Shown here piece after piece: positions 43,630 through 54,439 of a stretch of 64,000 bases of DNA. The notes under the pieces are model-generated. The model was given only the letters and a program-made list of their open reading frames with translations. It was not told where the DNA came from and made no database searches. Origin of the DNA: Lotus japonicus (lineage: Eukaryota > Streptophyta > Magnoliopsida > Fabales > Fabaceae); assembly GCF_012489685.1 (NCBI RefSeq), contig NC_080043.1:10480501-10544500 (forward strand), given 5' to 3'. Position 1 is the stretch's first letter; each line of letters starts with the position of its first letter. The translations under genes were made by a program, and so were the position numbers.

Positions 43630-44248
43630 CATTGCGGCGTGAATATCGGGGGAGCCATAAACATAAAGAGAACGGTTTAGAGTATGGCTTGCTGTCAATT
43701 CCCTTATATCGTTATACCTATAATATTTATATCCCACACAACAGAATTTAAACATTCCTTCTCATAAAACTGTACACCTCTCTCAACCTAAAATTCTAAT
43801 TGATTGGTTGAACCCGATTGATCAATATTACTTTTATACTTTGCTAGTTGTTTACTAGATCATAAAGATAGTTGATTCCATCTCATTCCACATACTTTAA
43901 TCTTTCTTTTTATATCTGTCTTTTATTTTCATCACACTATTTATTATATATCTCATTTCTTACTCTTATTCCTATCTTTCTTATAATTGTGAGTGAAATG
44001 AGTGTGAAGCGTCATTTTTCTTATAGTTAACCAGTCTCAACAAGAAAATTAGACCAACTCATAATTCTAAACTCACCATCAACCAAACAGAAAAATCTGA
44101 TTTACCAAAAAAAAAACTCACCCATTAGAAAGGAAAAATAAAAAAAGTATATATGTACCCACATAAAATTTAGTCAAATACATTTTTTTGTCATTTTTTT
44201 ATGTGTATACATTTACTCGCAAAAAGTATATACTGTTCATACATTTAT
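43630..44248. other. Intergenic, no gene seen
   Basis: AT-rich spacer without a recognisable ORF or bounded repeat. Confidence 0.4.
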
Positions 44249-44257
44249 TTTGTTTTT

Positions 44258-45759
44258 GGCTTAATTGCAGTTTTCATCCCTCATCTTTCACCTATGTGTG
44301 ATTTGTGTCCCTCATGTTTAAAACGTGCGATTTTAATCCCTTAAGTTCTAATTTGTGAAAATTAGCTCGTTCCGTTAGTGAGCCGTTTAAAAGTTGTAGG
44401 AGTTAGCTGAGGCGGTATTCATTAAATGACGTGTTTCTGACAGAATGCCACAAAAGCAAAAAATAAAATAAAAATATCAATAACCTATCATCACCCCAAC
44501 CAAAAATTCCCTTAAACATATATCATCTCACCCCATCAACAATTCCCAGAAACAAAATAATTCCAGAAACCATGAGACAAAAAATTCCAGAAACAATTAC
44601 TTATCAACCCTAAATAATCCACCCAAATCACTACCAATAAGAACCACGGGAGAGAAAATTTTGCAGAAAGAATGTCATGTGTTCATCATTTCATTATTGC
44701 TAAGAGATTGAGAGGAAGAAAGAAAAACAGATCGAGAGAGAGAGAGAGAGGGGGAGCACACCACCACAACCAACCTCCGGCCGCCGTGCACCACTAGCCA
44801 TCGCACCTTCCCCATAACAGCAACATTGCGCCTCAGACTATCGTCGCCGCCGCTCCAGCCACAACACCACCGTCTAAGAAGAAGCCTCTCCACCACGAGT
44901 TCGGCCGCGGAGCCTCCGTCCCCATTGTCTTGTCCTCTCTATCTCTCTCTTCTCCACCGCCCCTCTCTCTTTCTTGATTTCGGTCCCTCCCTTTCTCCGG
45001 ATCTCAGATCTCTCCCTCCTCTTCTTCTAGATAAAGCAAGGGAGCGAGCACCAGAGGGAGCTCCAAGTGCGTCGAAAGCTTCTTTCGTGGGTTTTATCTG
45101 CTTCATTTCATTTTGGGTTTTCTGGGTTTTGGTGATTCAATTTTGTGGGTTTTGTAGTTTTTTCGATTTTCTGGGTTTTGGGAGTTTTCAAGTTTTTCTT
45201 CTCTTATGAAATTCATCTTTTCTGAATTTTATTTGGGTTTTCTGACTGATGAGGTTTTGTGGGATGGAAACTGGTGGGATGGTTGTGATGAGAGTTGCAA
45301 ACAAATGAAGTAAATCATGGGGGTTGGGAACAATGGGGTTTCAAGTTGCCATGGTGGGACAAAGAAGGGGGTTGATATTTTAGGTGGGTAATGGGGTTTA
45401 AGATGGATTGCACGGTGGTGGTGTGGCTTGAGAAGAGGTGTTTTCTGGGTTGATTTTGGACGACCCATTTTTCTGGGTGTGAGGGAAGAAGAAGAAGAGA
45501 TTGGGTTGAGAGATGAATAAAGAGAAATGGAAAAATTTAAAAGAAAAAGAAAATTTAATGCTTAAGTCAGCAATTAAGTGGCAAAAATATTAATGAAAAT
45601 TCCAACTCATCACTTTCCGTTTAAATTTGGATGGTAAATTGACGGAGTGGGTTAATTTTCACAAATTAGAATTTAAGGGATTAAAATCGCTCGTTTTAAA
45701 CATAAGGGACACAAATCACACATAGGTGAAAGATGAGGGATGAAAACTGCAATTAAGCC
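44258..45759. mobile_element. Mutator-like (MULE) non-autonomous element, 1.5 kb
   Basis: Inverted ends of about 120 bp start GGCTTAATTGCAGTTTTCATC at both sides. The element is flanked by a perfect 9-bp duplication, TTTGTTTTT (44249-44257 and 45760-45768), the Mutator hallmark. The interior has a (GA)n tract near 44735 and a 127-codon open frame at 44826-45209 (Ser/Leu/Pro-rich, then Phe-rich), which I do not recognise and which may be a captured leader or chance. It lies about 0.8 kb downstream of the CYP79D stop codon. Confidence 0.85.
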
Positions 45760-45768
45760 TTTGTTTTT

Positions 45769-46555
45769 TCTGAAAAGCATGGATTACATTCCATTAAATT
45801 GGGCCTAACCCAAAGGCTGAGAGCTTGGTACAACTATGTGAGTTTTAAAACCTTGCCAACTAGTTGGTACATTGACAGGAGAGTAAAACACGTGCAAATC
45901 TAATAGAAAACTATTTTCTGAGGGCTACTTTCCCTAAAATGTGTCTTTCTTCCCCAATTTCTTTAGCCTATGCCCGTAGAGGGCTCCTCTGGTAAAGGGC
46001 AAAGGACTGTGCCTATTTGAATGGTGTCTTGGAGCTCTCTTCTTCCTCCTGATCTGATCTAAGCTTATCCCGTGCCAAGGCTTGAGATAATACTTGCGGT
46101 TGAATACAGATCCAGTTCTCCAGTAGTGATCCATGGTGGCCAAGATTCGCTGTGCAATGAGCTGACAAATATGGAAGGGCAGCTCGGCTTTGTTTTTTTT
46201 TTGCCCAGGCTTGCTCTTTTTTTTTCCCAGAAAGGGCCCTACGGCCCAAATCACAGATTTCAATTGTATCCCTAGAGAAATAGAATGTGTTGAATGAATC
46301 AGAATCGCAAAAGTCATTGATTCTGATCTTTCTCCTTTATTCACACTAGAGAAATTACTTTCAAAAAAAATACTTGAGGAATTCAACAACTGCATGGCTT
46401 TACAATGTGAACAGCACATGCTAACAAAGAGAAAATTGAAAAATAGAATTCGGAAACTAAGATAGTCATGACATAACTATCTTTTATTTGGGGTTTTTTT
46501 TTTACATTAATTTATTAGATTGGATATTTTGTGATCCTTCATGATCAAAAATCAC
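45769..46555. other. Region downstream of CYP79D
   Basis: It would hold the 3' UTR of the gene next door. A 161-codon minus-strand open frame (45934-46419) shows no motif I can name. Confidence 0.4.
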
Positions 46556-49500
46556 TTAAATTTCATTAGTACGATAGAGTTCTGCAGCCAATCTTGGTTT
46601 TGCCACAAGTAAAAGTGGCTTAGCTAGAAAGAGATCATCTTTGGACGGGACAAGATCGATGCTTGATACGTCTGGTGGTGGACTCCAGCTGAAGCCATGA
46701 AGCATCCTAGCAAATAACATTACAGTCATTGTGGTGCCAAGTGCTACTCCAGGACAACTACGTCTTCCTGTGGTAAAGGAAATGAACCTCAAATCTGGCT
46801 CTGTCAAAACCACATCAATACCCTCCTTGAGATGGCGTTCCGGGTTGAACTTGAGGGGATCAGTCCAGAATTTTGGGTTTCTACCAAGAGCAACTCTACT
46901 TAGTAGTACTTGAGTTCCTTTTGGGAACAAGTAGTCACCGACCATTGTGTCATTCATGCAAAGATGGGGAACATTGAAATACTCCATGGGGTGAAGTCGA
47001 AGAGCTTCTCTTGCGCAAGCTTTAACAAACTGGAGCTTAGGAATATCTGATTCTTGGACCAACCTCTCTTTGCCAACCACATTGTCCAATTCTTCAGTGG
47101 CTCGTTTGAGCAACTCAGGTTGGTTTATCATTTCTGCTAGTGCCCATTCAAAAGCATTTGATGGATTGTCCACCATTTCAATCGCCAATTCCTGCAAGAA
47201 AAAATTGATTTTTAATAAAGTAATTATATAGATCCTACCTCAAATAGCAAGTTAGGAAAATGGAAAACAAAAATTAAACTAAGTTACCAACAAATTATTA
47301 TGCTACCTAATTAGTCAGTCACCTATTTCATGATTGGCAGCGTAAAAAAAAAAATTGATAGGCATAACCTAATCCGTTGTAATTATGTATGCAGTTATAT
47401 ATTTGAGCTACAATGGATTCAATATGAGATGAGATCATCCCACCAAGTTGTGGTGGACCGAAATCTGAGAAAATATATATGTAAAACTATAATAAATAAA
47501 ATTTATGATAACTAATTTGTGTGGAAAGAAAAAATAAATATTAGAAATTTTTTGTGAAGAGAATAATGTAAAAACACTTAAACATTATTGATCAAGTGGT
47601 AAGAACTTAGAGACATAGGATAGACGCTACATGTTTACGCGGAATCCTTAGAAAAAATATAAGAAAACTCTCTCCCAAAAAAATTACTATCTAATAAAAT
47701 AAAACTTTGTAATCATAAAGTGAGTAGTTAATTTTTCAGGTAAAAGTAAAATATTCCTAATTTTTTAATCATACATGCATTCATTATTGAGGAAATCCTA
47801 ATCTATCCAAATGCGGTAAACATCAAAGGTTTAACAAAAATTTCGTCTCTCAAGAATAAAACTATTGATCTCAGGCTTTATACCACTTTTAACCACTGAT
47901 ATAGAAATTCTTTAGGTACTAAATTTTCTTATTGTACACAACACAACACATGAATAAAATAAAATAAATATAATGAGCTTCATCAGTAGTGGGCCTCAGA
48001 AGTGACATATTGAGGGAAATAAATTTAAAAGTAGAGTGAAGTGGTGGGAGCATATAAACACTGTGAAATGTCACAGTCGTCATAAGGGTACGTGCTGCTA
48101 GCTTAGCAACATATACTCTCACATTCTTAACGTGCATGTGTCATAAAATCCTAGACCCACTAGTTCTTTGTGCGACCTACAAAAATTTTAGTGAACAATA
48201 TATTAAAAGTTTGTTAGCTTTTTTTGAACGTAAAAGTTTGTTAGCTTGTTTTAATGAAAAATGTTTTTTTTTCATCGAAAAGTAAGAAAACAGAACAAGA
48301 AAAGCTACGAGCCTAACACATCTCTAAAAGGTTATTTTGTTTGATTGCAGATTTTAAAAATTATTGTATTTAAAAAATTTTTTTTAAGGAAAAATAATTT
48401 TTGAGTTAGATCTTAGAAATTGAAATTGAGAATTTTATTAAAAACGGTTACAGTTTTTGAAAAAAAAAAACAAATTTTTGAAATTTTCAGTTTTTAAAAG
48501 TAACAAACCACAAACCGTTTTTAAAACCAGTAATTAAACGTACTCTATATATATTTATATTTTACTTTCCCTTTCATCTTCATTCCACTTATTTTCTCTT
48601 ATATCTCTCATTTTTTATTTTTATTATATTACATATCATGTCACTAATCTATGTGTCTTCTCTACCAATCTCTCTAGATGTGACTAAATTTGGAGCGCGA
48701 ACATACTATTCTCCAAAGAAAAATGTTGGGTTAACACTCTATAGATGTAGATACATTAAAAAAAGAAAATTAGCAAATGTGATATATAATATGACGCCAC
48801 AAAAAGTGAATAATAAATACAGAAAAAATTATATATATGTGAGATGGTTGTAATGTTGAGGAGGGATACTAACCCTCACCCTAACACTCATTTTTCAACA
48901 TTCTAGTTAAAATGCATGTGGGTTCTACTAATTAAAAGTGAGACCCACTCACATTTTAGTGAATTTCATATAAATTTTAACCAATAGAAAAACGAATGTT
49001 AAAAAATGTGTTAAAAAGAGGGTTGCTAGCATTTTTTTAAATGTGTGTACCATAACTATATTTTGAATTAAAAAAATATTTTAACGTCAATGACAACATG
49101 CGGCAAATATATTTGAAAAGTGTATTAAGCAATAATGCATGCGGGAGGAAAATTGAAGGGATAATTAAGTATATTACTATAATTTGCGCCTTGAGTTCCT
49201 TCAATGTGAGTAATGGTTTATTGTTGGCATCCTTGAGTTTGATCAACACGTCCAATAAGTCTTCTTCAACGGTCTTCAAGCCATCATTCCACTGTTTGAT
49301 TCTATCATCAATAATGGGATCATGATACTTCCTCATGATCCTCATAGCTTTCATGATTTTGCTCCTATGGCCATCCAAGTCAAGTCTCCTCAAGAATGGA
49401 ACAAAATCAGAAATGGAAAAGGCATAAACATATTTAAGTATTGTGAAAGTAGCATTTATATGCTCAACTTCCTCAAAACCTGGCCCTCCATCCTCCATTA

Positions 49501-50206
49501 CCTTTCCAAAGTACCTTGAATTGAAAATCAATTTCCTGAACACATTACCACCATAATGTTGCGCCGCAATCCTAATATTCACAAGGCCAGGACCATCATT
49601 CACATCTTTGCAACACTTGTTGTAGATGTAAAACATAAGGTTATCAGCTTCTTCATTCCTTTTACCTAGAAGCCATTGATGCTTTTGAGGGGAAAGCAAG
49701 TTGTTGACCAACACTCTCTTCATCTTCTTCCATTGTTCCCCATAGGGTACAAGAACCGTGGTTATGAAACCATCGCTGGCTATATCAGTGGACATGATTT
49801 TTGGCCTCGATGCAAAAGAAGCATCGTGTTTTTTCAAGAATTCACAGGCAATAGTGGGGCACGTCACAGGGATAACAATGGTATTTGCTAGGCGGATACA
49901 CGCTATTTCAGTGTTCATTTCTTTCATCAGCTTGTGTATCCATATAGTTGCAGGCCTGTTTTCAAGCATCTCAGGGAGATTGCCAACAATCGGCCACGGT
50001 TTGGGACCTGGGGGTAGTTTGTATTTCTTGGACTTGTTAACTAAGTGAGTTTTAGTGACTTTGAAAATCATAAAGGAAAATATCACAACAAGCAAAAAAG
50101 TCCAAGGGAATTCATGGCACAAAGAGAGGAAATCAGGCATAAGACCCATCGCTTGGAAAAAGGACTTCCAATCTAAAATGATGATTGGGATTGATCCTTG
50201 ATCCAT
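46556..50206 (-). CDS. CYP79D: Cytochrome P450 CYP79D (valine/isoleucine N-monooxygenase)
   Basis: Exon 1 is 50206-49178 and exon 2 is 47191-46556, with a 1,986-bp phase-0 intron (donor ATA|GTAATA, acceptor TTGCAG|GAA), giving 554 residues. The protein has an N-terminal membrane anchor (about 34-50) and the hinge PPGPKPWP (65-72). The I-helix has NPSNA (352-356) in place of the usual AGTDT-type motif, which is diagnostic for CYP79. ExxR is at 405-408, PER at 460-462 and the heme loop [10 protein letters not shown] has Cys489. CYP79D enzymes of the ER convert L-valine and L-isoleucine to oximes, the first step to linamarin and lotaustralin. It closely resembles Lotus CYP79D3/D4 from memory; I cannot say which. 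The later CYP736/CYP71-type and UGT85 genes are not in the window. No defect was seen. Confidence 0.9.
47192..49177 (-). other. Intron of CYP79D
   Basis: A single intron at the conserved CYP79 position just before the NPSNA motif. It is AT-rich, has a MITE-like inverted repeat at 48862-49030 close to the donor, and shows no ORF of interest. Confidence 0.85.
48862..49030. repeat. MITE-like inverted repeat in the CYP79D intron
   Basis: The left half (actaaccctcaccctaacac) and the complement of the right half (gctagcaaccctctttttaacac) align with mismatches. A near-palindromic centre contains gacccactcacattttag. The exact ends and class are unclear. Confidence 0.45.
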
Positions 50207-50224
50207 TAAGGGCTTGCGAGGTTA

Positions 50225-50234
50225 TCTATATATA
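50225..50234 (-). promoter_or_regulatory. Candidate TATA box of CYP79D
   Basis: TATATATAGA on the minus strand, about 20 bp before the first ATG. That is too close for a normal leader. Either transcription starts almost at this ATG, with Met20 or Met23 as alternative starts, or another TATA motif is used. Confidence 0.4.
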
Positions 50235-50699
50235 CTAGCTAAGCCTCATAAGGACTATGGTCACATGGCAAATATTTTATTCTACACTCATTGACAGTAT
50301 TATAATGTTAAAATTCACGTGGTCGATTATTTATATCTATTTACGGGATTATCGAGATTTATTTAGGCCTCGTTTACTATTTAGGCTTAAAGGGTCCAAA
50401 AGTCCGTGAGATTACAAAAGGAATCAGTTTCAGGACCTAAAAATTTTTTTTATCAAATTGGGTCCCTAAATTTTTTTTTTTAATTCAATTAAGGCCAAAT
50501 GTTGCCACATCTCAATTTTGTCCTAGTCACCGTTACCACGTGGCTTTTTTATTTTTTTAAAATACCAATTAATATTTTCATTTTATTTTAATTCCAACTC
50601 ATTTCCTAAAAAATAAAACATAAATCTAACTAAAACTAAACCTAAACCTAATCTGAAAACCTCACCATCTTCAACCCCACCATCTTCTCCCCTCTCACA

Positions 50700-51221
50700 A
50701 CAATTCCTCACCACCACCACAACAGCACTGCGAACCAGAACTGAAACCAACAGGTCGGGACGGGTTCACGATCAAGCTCAGCGACGAGATGAACAGCACG
50801 AAGAACAAATCAGCCTCGTCCAGATCCAGAACCTTAACCAACGGCAAACCCGCACGCTTGGATTCAGATCGAGAGCGATCCGACCACTCCGCCATGTGCT
50901 GGTGGTCGGGGTACTTGAGCGACTCCATATCGTTCTCATAGGAGCGTGAGCCACGCGCGAGGGAGTGGTGGTAGATAACACCGTGGGTGAACCTGCGTGT
51001 GAGATCGTAGAGGTAAACTTTGACAGTAGAGGTTTAGGAGTGCTGGTGGCGAGGAGGACGGAGGAGGAGAAGGTGGCGGTAGTGTCGAAGAAGGCGTATT
51101 TGAGGTGGTCATGAAAACTGGGTTTGGGTTTTATGCTCTTGGCATTGATTGTTGTTGTTGTTGTACCTTCTTCGTTGTAGGTGTTCATGAAAACTGACTT
51201 TAGGGTTTCTTTGGGTTGCAA
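50700..51221 (-). pseudogene. Captured N-terminal part of an exostosin-type (GT47, ARAD-like) glycosyltransferase
   Basis: On the minus strand the translation reads KVYLYDLTRRFTHGVIYHHS and then ESLKYPDHQHMAEW. It continues LDEADLFFVLFISSLSLIVN and stops in a low-complexity region near 50700. This follows the GT47 pattern of Arabidopsis ARAD1 (VYMYNLPKRFTYG..., YPGHQHMHEW, DADLFYVPVFSSLSLIVN). ARAD proteins are Golgi arabinosyltransferases of pectin synthesis. The upstream part (51221 to about 51060) is in another frame and resembles an N-terminal tail. The catalytic C-terminal domain is absent, so it cannot be an active enzyme. Confidence 0.75.
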
Positions 51222-51292
51222 GGATTTGAGGTGGCTGGACAGAGGTTGGGGATGGTGGTGGGGTGGAAAATATGGGTCTTCACCTCATGTTT

Positions 51293-51550
51293 ATGAGTCT
51301 GTTTCACAGGACAATGGGTGGTGACTGGAGATTCAAAACTTTTGAAGCCTTGGGCATATATTATCTAATTGATGCTCCTTGTCTGTTTACTGTCTCGTGT
51401 TCTGTTGCTCTTTTTGAGCAATTCAGCTGAATTTTGTATATTCCAGCACCTCTTGTTCTGTTGCTCTTTTTGAGCAATTCAGCTGAATTTTGTATATTCC
51501 AGCACCTCTGGTGCTCCTATTTATATAATTACTTAGCTTATAAAAAAAAA
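51293..51550 (+). mobile_element. LINE tail nested in the Pack-MULE
   Basis: A 258-bp piece ending in a run of A, flanked by an 11-bp duplication, acctcatgttt (51282-51292 and 51551-51561). It contains a perfect or near-perfect 56-bp tandem duplication (51398-51453 and 51454-51509). Confidence 0.8.
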
Positions 51551-52045
51551 ACCTCATGTTTCTGGGTGTGATTGTTGGTGGTGTTGTGGTGTTGAAGGAT
51601 GACAGTATGGGGGAAGAAGATGTTGGGGTTAACAAAAGAAGAAGAAGAGGCTGAAGATTAGTGAAGAAGATGAAGACCATTTTATCTGGGTTTTGTTCTT
51701 GAGATGAAGATTGAAGAAGAGTGATGAAGATTATGTGTTTAATTTGAATTTAGTTCAGGGATTTATTTATATTAGGGATTTTATTAATTTTTTTAATTTT
51801 CTTTCTGCCTATGTAATTGAGTTGGATTTTAAAAATACTTTTTAATTAATTTTTTTAATAAAAATAAAATAAAAAAGCCATGTGGTAACGGTGACTATGA
51901 CAAAATTGAGCTGTGACAACATTTGCCCTTAATTGAATTTAAAAAAAAAATTAAGAATCCAATTTGATGAAATAATTTTCTAGGTCCTGGATTTGATTCC
52001 CTTTGTAATCTCAGGGGTCTTTGGACCCTTTAAACCTACTATTTA

Positions 52046-52205
52046 TGCGTTTTAGCAAGGGTAAGTTTGATGTAATTGAAAAAAGAAACAAAAGGTTGAC
52101 ATTTATTACCATTTTAAAGAAAGAGAAGTGCACACTTGTAGGAAAAATGTGGGTCGGAGGATAATACGGCAAAAAAATTCAAAGGATATATCATTTTTGG
52201 GGACG
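52046..52205. repeat. Block repeated at 54245-54405 (copy 1)
   Basis: Starts tatgcgttttag and includes tttattaccattttaaagaaagagaag, wording found again near 54245-54330. Direct orientation, roughly three-quarters identical by eye. No coding content. Confidence 0.6.
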
Positions 52206-52978
52206 AGGAATACTATACCCTCCGAAACGGTTCAACTGAATTATCCTCCGATCCACATCTGGTCTACATGTGGCCACCCAACTTTCTGGATTTTTTCACT
52301 TTCAACTATCTCTTCTTACCCGCGTATAATCACATTATATAATATAGGTTAGTGTCAATATTCTATCCTCTTCAAATTCCAAAAAATACTAAAGAATTTC
52401 TATTTGCACAGGTACTTTTCACTCTGTCAAATTTCAATGGTCCATCACTTATCTTGTCATTTATCATGTGAATTTTGAGTTCACCGTCATTTCCACCTTC
52501 ATCTTATTTAAGGGTGAAGAGAAATGAGAAAAACATGCAAGTGATATGATATGTAGTGCGACAGAAAATACAAAGAAGGATAGAATGAAAATTGAGTGAA
52601 AATAAGATGAAAGAGAAAGTAAAGTATAAATATATCATTACCCTTTCTATCCATTTGAACAAACCTTTTTTCTGCCACAAATATTTTTATTATTAGAAAT
52701 GTAGATTAACGGGCATATACGATGTAAATTTTTGTACACATGCATCCAATCATTGTATGTGTCACAGAAGATTAACAGTTAGTTTTCATTTTTATTTAAA
52801 TTAAATTTTAGTTTTAATTTGTAATAAAATGAAAAGCAATTGAATGTCCGTGTAATTTTTTTTTTTACATAAAAACATTAAATTAGATCTCAAAAATTAT
52901 AAAAAAGAAATTAAAATAATAAATAACTTCACAAAATAGTTGAGTTTCTTAAGCATCTAATTTAGATTTTGATTCTTA
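52206..52978. other. Intergenic, no gene seen
   Basis: AT-rich spacer without bounded elements. Confidence 0.4.
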
Positions 52979-53345
52979 GAGCATCTCCAATGGTAGTATC
53001 TAATGTTAAATACATACTCATATGAGTATCTCTTACCATTGAGGTACATATTCAATTCCAACATGACAAAGATGAGTATGTGGGAATAGATACTCTACAC
53101 TAGACTTGAAAAGTGAACTTGTATTTATTACAAGCACTTACAATTAATATAATTAGATTATAAAATGGAGATAAATAATAAAATATACAAATGTGATGTT
53201 GATGGTGAGATCCACTATAGAAACTTAAGAGTTGTTGGATTGGAGTAAAAAGTTAGTAAAGTGGTGTAGATGATGTAACATTATGAAAAATTGAAAAAAT
53301 GAAGTCTAGATATTTTAGTGAGTATGATGGATGTAGATGCTTTAT
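52979..53345. mobile_element. MITE with gagcatctcc-type ends
   Basis: The left end is gagcatctccaatggtagtatct. The complement of the right end is aaagcatctacatccatcatact. Such ends are widespread among plant MITEs. The flanks show TTA on both sides. The ends are degenerate. Confidence 0.5.
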
Positions 53346-53351
53346 GTAATA

Positions 53352-53498
53352 CACCCTATGGTCACTATTATAAGCAAAAAATAACATTTTGGATTCATTG
53401 AATAAATGATGTATCTAGTCATTATTATAGACTAGATACATCATTTATTGAATGAATTTAAAAACTTATTTTTTACTTATAATAGTGACCGGATGGTG
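53352..53498. mobile_element. Stowaway-like MITE forming a near-perfect hairpin, 147 bp
   Basis: The left arm (cacccta-tggtcactattataagc) and right arm (gcttataatagtgaccggatggtg-like) are complementary throughout. They meet at gactagatac/gtatctagtc around a short attattata loop. TA flanks on both sides fit Tc1/mariner-type insertion. Confidence 0.85.
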
Positions 53499-53989
53499 TA
53501 TATGTATGAAGTAAATCAATGTTTTTATTTATAGATACCATATTTGTTATAAAATATTATTTAATACACTGTATGAAATATTTAAAATTAAATACTAATT
53601 AATAATATTTATACCCTTTTTAGTCATTACACACTCAAAAGCAATTCTAATAAAAGATATCCAAACAAAATTCTCTTACTAAAATCACGTTATTGTAACT
53701 GTATCCAAACATAAATCACATCACTCAAACTCACGTTTACCAGATTCAATTCTGCCAGATCCAATTCTGACCAGATCCAATTCTACTAACGCTGATCCAA
53801 ACACACACTTATTCTTTTACTATGACCTTCAAACTTCGAGAGAGTTAGTCTCATTTATGCTAACGTGGGATACATTGGGAAAATGAATGGATACTCAATA
53901 TATGCGTTTTAGTGGTAGATGATGATTAGTTTGGGTACTTTGAAGGGAAAGAAAATTGCAGCTGCCTGGCCTGACCCTCGAACTGTATG

Positions 53990-54197
53990 GAAGGCTGTTT
54001 TCTATCTTTGAAGGGCCCTATTGTTTTTCCCCTGTTTCTTATCTGTTCTGTTTACCATTTGCTCCCCTCCATCTTGCTGTTTTATTTTCTACTGTTCTGT
54101 TATCTTTCTGTTTTTTCATGTACTTATTATTTTTATTTAAGGGTTGGCACCCCTTGTGCCTCTTTCTTATATATCAATTCATTGCTTATAAAAAAAA
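53990..54197 (+). mobile_element. LINE 3' tail
   Basis: A CT-rich, GC-richer non-coding stretch ends in tgcttataaaaaaaattt, the same ending style as the LINE tail at 51550 (acttagcttataaaaaaaaa). The 5' border and target duplication are unclear. Confidence 0.5.
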
Positions 54198-54244
54198 TTT
54201 GGTATGCACATGCATGGCAGTTGAGGTTGTATGCATTTGGTACT

Positions 54245-54405
54245 TTTATGCGTTTTAGAAAGGATATGTTGGGGTAACTGAAAAAAAACAAGTTTGGAAT
54301 TTATTACCATTTTAAAGAAAGAGAAGACACGTGTATAGCTATTTGGAGGATAATTCTGCTGAAACTTTTCTCATGATAGATATCATTTTTGGAGACCTGG
54401 TGTAG
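54245..54405. repeat. Block repeated from 52046-52205 (copy 2)
   Basis: Direct copy of the block at 52046. Next to it comes a short local duplication (ggtatagctatttggaggacttatggtctta, near 54435-54480) and the possible CYP79D relic. Confidence 0.6.
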
Positions 54406-54427
54406 TTTGTATTTTTTGGACTTATGG
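54391..54427 (-). pseudogene. Possible relic of CYP79D exon 1
   Basis: About 35 bp (gacctgg-tgtagtttgtattttttggactt on the plus strand) match the CYP79D exon 1 stretch at about 50005-50038, which encodes the [11 protein letters not shown] hinge, with only a few mismatches and two 1-base gaps. The orientation is the same as the gene. It is short, so chance or repeat-mediated similarity cannot be ruled out. Confidence 0.35.
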
Positions 54428-54439
54428 TCTTAGGGTATA

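Larger units (their letters stand above)
50384..52036. mobile_element. Pack-MULE, 1.65 kb, carrying a GT47 gene fragment
   Basis: The inverted ends read ggcttaaagggtccaaaag and, from the right, ggtttaaagggtccaaaga, with similarity for about 170 bp. They are flanked by a perfect 9-bp duplication, TACTATTTA (50375-50383 and 52037-52045). This is a Mutator-type insertion. The interior holds a captured piece of a glycosyltransferase gene (minus strand, about 50700-51130) and a nested LINE tail (51293-51550). Its left end is about 180 bp upstream of the CYP79D start codon. Confidence 0.85.

Noticed and set aside
44826..45209. 127-residue ORF in the downstream MULE as a captured gene
   Set aside because: Composition is Ser/Leu/Pro then Phe-rich; no homologous motif recognised, so not claimed as capture.
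45934..46419. 161-residue ORF downstream of CYP79D as a gene
   Set aside because: No domain, Lys-rich stretches from T/A runs, and likely within the gene's 3' flank.
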